In this document: piece by piece, positions 62,211-64,000 of the stretch
Layout: every line of letters begins with the position of its first letter
Numbering within the stretch: the stretch's first letter is position 1
DNA from: Pollutibacter soli
Lineage (GTDB): Bacteria; Bacteroidota; Bacteroidia; Chitinophagales; Chitinophagaceae
DNA length: 64,000 bases
Direction: 5' to 3'
NCBI GenBank assembly: GCA_029269725.1
Contig: JARJHS010000001.1
Span: forward strand, 248,001-312,000
Made by a program: the position numbers and the translations under genes
The notes under the pieces: model-generated
Databases searched by the model: none
What the model saw: only the letters and a program-made list of their open reading frames with translations
Told to the model about the DNA's origin: nothing

Positions 62211-62705
62211 ATGGACAATAAATATATTCTTTCTGCTGAAGTTACTGAAATGAAACTCCAAAGACTTGCATATGAAATTCTGGAGGCCAATCCCGGTGAA
62301 AATCATATCATCATCGCCGGGATTCTCGACAATGGTTTTGTAGTTGCAACAGCTTTATGTGAGCACCTTAAAAAAATATCGTCAATTACAACAGAGTTAA
62401 TTTCGGTATCACTGGATAAAAAACATCCTGAAACAATAACTATCAATTCCCAACAGGATTTTTCAGATAAAGTAATTATACTGGTTGATGATGTTACCAA
62501 TAGTGGTAAAACACTGTTGTACGCATTGAAACCCTTTCTTGAGTATTATCCCAAAAAAATACAGACCCTCGTGCTGGTAGAGAGGAGTCATAAAATGTAT
62601 CCCATCCATCCTGATTTTGTAGGTCTTTCTCTCGCCACAACATTGATGGAACATATTTATGTTGAAGTTGAAGGCAGTTCATTAAAAGGTGCTTATCTTA
62701 AGTAG
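62211..62705 (+). CDS. PyrR-like phosphoribosyltransferase-domain protein
   Basis: A 164-aa type I PRTase fold protein. The PRPP-binding motif is KVIILVDDVTNSGKTL (near residues 86-101), and SHKMYPIHPDFVGLSL aligns with the HRELPIRPDFVGKN-type segment of PyrR, suggesting a regulator of pyrimidine genes or a uracil phosphoribosyltransferase relative. No pyrimidine gene is nearby. A heptad repeat starts 4 bp past the stop. Confidence 0.85.
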   Translation: MDNKYILSAEVTEMKLQRLAYEILEANPGENHIIIAGILDNGFVVATALCEHLKKISSITTELISVSLDKKHPETITINSQQDFSDKVIILVDDVTNSGKTLLYALKPFLEYYPKKIQTLVLVERSHKMYPIHPDFVGLSLATTLMEHIYVEVEGSSLKGAYLK

Positions 62706-62709
62706 GTTT

Positions 62710-62730
62710 AACGTTGAACGTTCAACGTTT
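62710..62730. repeat. Heptad repeat, three AACGTTN units
   Basis: AACGTTG, AACGTTC, AACGTTT in exact register. The first 20 bases (62710-62729) are a perfect palindrome. It lies between convergent genes. Confidence 0.9.
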
Positions 62731-62737
62731 GGACATC

Positions 62738-63709
62738 TCAAAAATACATTCCATAAACAACCACTTTCCCCTGCGTATTAAACTCAATCGCCGGTGCGGG
62801 AATCTTTACCGCATTCACCATGGAGAATATGGTTTTCAGCCATTTTTTCTTCACCGGGATACGGGTGAGATCGATATCGGCTGACAGCAGAAATTTTCTG
62901 TACCTGGGAATATCTGATCTGTCGGTTAACGTCCCATCTTCATTTGTCCAGACGTTTTCAGTTCCCCCAAGCATTGTTCTTGCGCCATAACCAAAGGAAA
63001 GGTTGAGCCACCTGGGTATTTTAGAATCAGGAAAAAAGGAACGAATATTAGCGCTCAGCCAATAAGTCTGCGCGTTATAGTCTTTAAGAATTTTTTCAGC
63101 CCCTGTTCCGAAAAGATCGTTTGCGCGTTGCTGTACGCTCGGGTCATAACTGAAAGGATAATAACTGAATTTAATCATAAGCTTTTGTTCTTTCCATCCG
63201 AATTCCTGTGACAGAAATAACCCGGCCCCGGCTAAATTCATTATCATGTCGCCGGTACTGAACCCCCACTTGTCTGAAAATCCATCCTGGATCTCAATAA
63301 TGCTCAGGTAAGCGATACTGCTTACACTTCCCAGGATGATTGCATTTTTATTCTTAATGCCTGTCCATCGCCACATATCTGTTGAAAGTCTGCTGATCTG
63401 GTATGCCGTCCAGGCATGTCCTGCCTTATCCATCTGTTGCCATTCCGGCCAATCGTTGAAAAAATGGAAATCCACTTTTTCATAACCTTTGTACCATGCC
63501 TGGTTGAGTGCGATAAATGACCCCACCCATATCCCGGTTTGCAGTCCTCCAATAAGCCAGACACGGCCTTTGTTTGCCTGATTTTTTATTTTAGTTGGTG
63601 AAACAGATACGGAAGAATCCCGGGGCATTGTTGCAGGAAGTTGCGCAAAACATCGGTCACTCAGAAAGAGAATACAGCAGGTGATTAGTATTTGAATACC
63701 GGATTTCAG
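62738..63709 (-). CDS. DUF2279-family secreted protein, probable CTG start
   Basis: DUF2279 (YfiM-like) protein. From ATG 63628 it would be 296 aa without a signal sequence. Upstream the frame stays open for 27 codons back to a CTG at 63709, and those codons spell LKSGIQILITCCILFLS followed by DRCFAQ, a textbook signal peptide. I therefore give 323 aa with a CTG start. The body has WYKGYEKVDFHFFNDWPEWQ, DKAGHAWTAYQISRLST and GFSTGDMIMNLAGAGLFLSQ, typical of the family, ending in beta-rich outer-membrane-like segments. An alternative is a recent mutation of an ATG. Confidence 0.8.
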   Translation of the reverse strand: MKSGIQILITCCILFLSDRCFAQLPATMPRDSSVSVSPTKIKNQANKGRVWLIGGLQTGIWVGSFIALNQAWYKGYEKVDFHFFNDWPEWQQMDKAGHAWTAYQISRLSTDMWRWTGIKNKNAIILGSVSSIAYLSIIEIQDGFSDKWGFSTGDMIMNLAGAGLFLSQEFGWKEQKLMIKFSYYPFSYDPSVQQRANDLFGTGAEKILKDYNAQTYWLSANIRSFFPDSKIPRWLNLSFGYGARTMLGGTENVWTNEDGTLTDRSDIPRYRKFLLSADIDLTRIPVKKKWLKTIFSMVNAVKIPAPAIEFNTQGKVVVYGMYF

Positions 63710-63779
63710 TGGTGATCAGGGTTTTGGCAATTATTCATTCAACGTCAAAATTACATATCTGTTTTGAAGTATCTTTATG

Positions 63780-63817
63780 AACGTTGAACGTTTAACGTTT
63801 ATCGTTCAACGTAGAAC
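63780..63817. repeat. Heptad repeat, five units
   Basis: AACGTTG, AACGTTT, AACGTTT, ATCGTTC, AACGTAG and a final AAC, in exact 7-bp register, between the divergent DUF2279 and phospho-sugar mutase genes, 34 bp upstream of the latter. Confidence 0.88.
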
Positions 63818-63851
63818 AGTCACCATAACTTAAAATTAACCCGCAACGAAC

Positions 63852-64000
63852 ATGGACGCTGCCATTAAGGAAAAAGTACAAAACTGGCTGGTAGGCAATT
63901 ATGATGAAGCCACAAAGCAAGAGATCAGAAAATTAGAAGCAGAGAATCCGAAAGAGTTAGCAGACGCATTTTACAGAAGTCTTGAATTTGGTACCGGTGG
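63852..64000 (+). CDS. Phospho-sugar mutase (phosphoglucomutase/phosphomannomutase family), 3' end outside window
   Basis: ATG 63852 opens a frame that runs to the window edge (49 complete codons): MDAAIKEKVQNWLVGNYDEA and later FYRSLEFGTGG. This is the N-terminal signature of the Bacteroidota phospho-sugar mutases (LEFGTGGLRG continues in family members), which interconvert hexose 1- and 6-phosphates. The active-site Ser and metal loops are beyond the window. Confidence 0.9.
   Translation, partial: MDAAIKEKVQNWLVGNYDEATKQEIRKLEAENPKELADAFYRSLEFGTG

Overview
The window is a stretch of a Bacteroidota chromosome, most likely from the Chitinophagaceae. That placement is inferred from gene content: a SusC/SusD pair, a protein with a type IX secretion C-terminal sorting domain, the DUF2027-Smr, DUF3822 and DUF5690 families, a two-CBM20 MalQ, and promoters of the TAnnTTTG type. 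Genes are densely packed on both strands, and I found no tRNA, rRNA, CRISPR array, prophage or intact insertion sequence.

Positions 1-10648 (+) form the most distinctive block. A SusC/SusD outer-membrane uptake pair is followed by a secreted metallo-beta-lactamase-fold hydrolase, a secreted alkaline-phosphatase-superfamily enzyme, a PhnZ-type HD oxygenase, a phosphonatase-type HAD hydrolase, a DUF5690 membrane transporter and an FAD-dependent oxidoreductase of the phosphonate-associated type. Read together this is a candidate locus for capturing, cleaving and catabolising organophosphonates. It carries a PhnZ-like oxygenase without a visible PhnY partner and an FAD enzyme where a PhnW transaminase would often sit.

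Positions 10.6-26 kb hold a MATE exporter, a decayed gene, a large kelch/Ig-like/malectin surface protein, an ABC-F protein, a DUF3347 lipoprotein, a stand-alone TonB-dependent receptor, an M28 peptidase, a DUF4126 membrane protein and an unknown secreted protein. Positions 26-41.3 kb are mostly housekeeping: thrS-infC, a second MATE protein, then a long (+) run DUF3822-rsmD-bioD-FTHF cyclo-ligase-lpxK-rnr-polyprenyl synthase, an amino-acid permease, DoxX, DUF2027-Smr and the RNase P RNA gene rnpB.

Positions 41.3-56.9 kb carry an unknown exported protein, malQ, a dipeptide epimerase, a creatininase-like protein, a SpoU methyltransferase, YihY, and a (-) run with miaB, a sigma-54 activator, lptE, a TPR-like acidic protein, secG and mltG. 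Positions 56.1-64 kb contain two halves of an Fe-S oxidoreductase on the (-) strand separated by a (+) block (YceI, DinB, NRDE, ATP-grasp, LysE), a PyrR-like phosphoribosyltransferase, a DUF2279 protein whose signal peptide appears only if a CTG start is used, and the start of a phospho-sugar mutase gene.

Two kinds of non-coding structure stand out. Intergenic arrays of 7-bp units beginning AAC (AACGTTN or AACTNNN) recur at eight places, one of them forming a perfect 72-bp palindrome directly behind rnpB. A separate perfect 36-bp palindrome lies between the M28 peptidase and DUF4126 genes.
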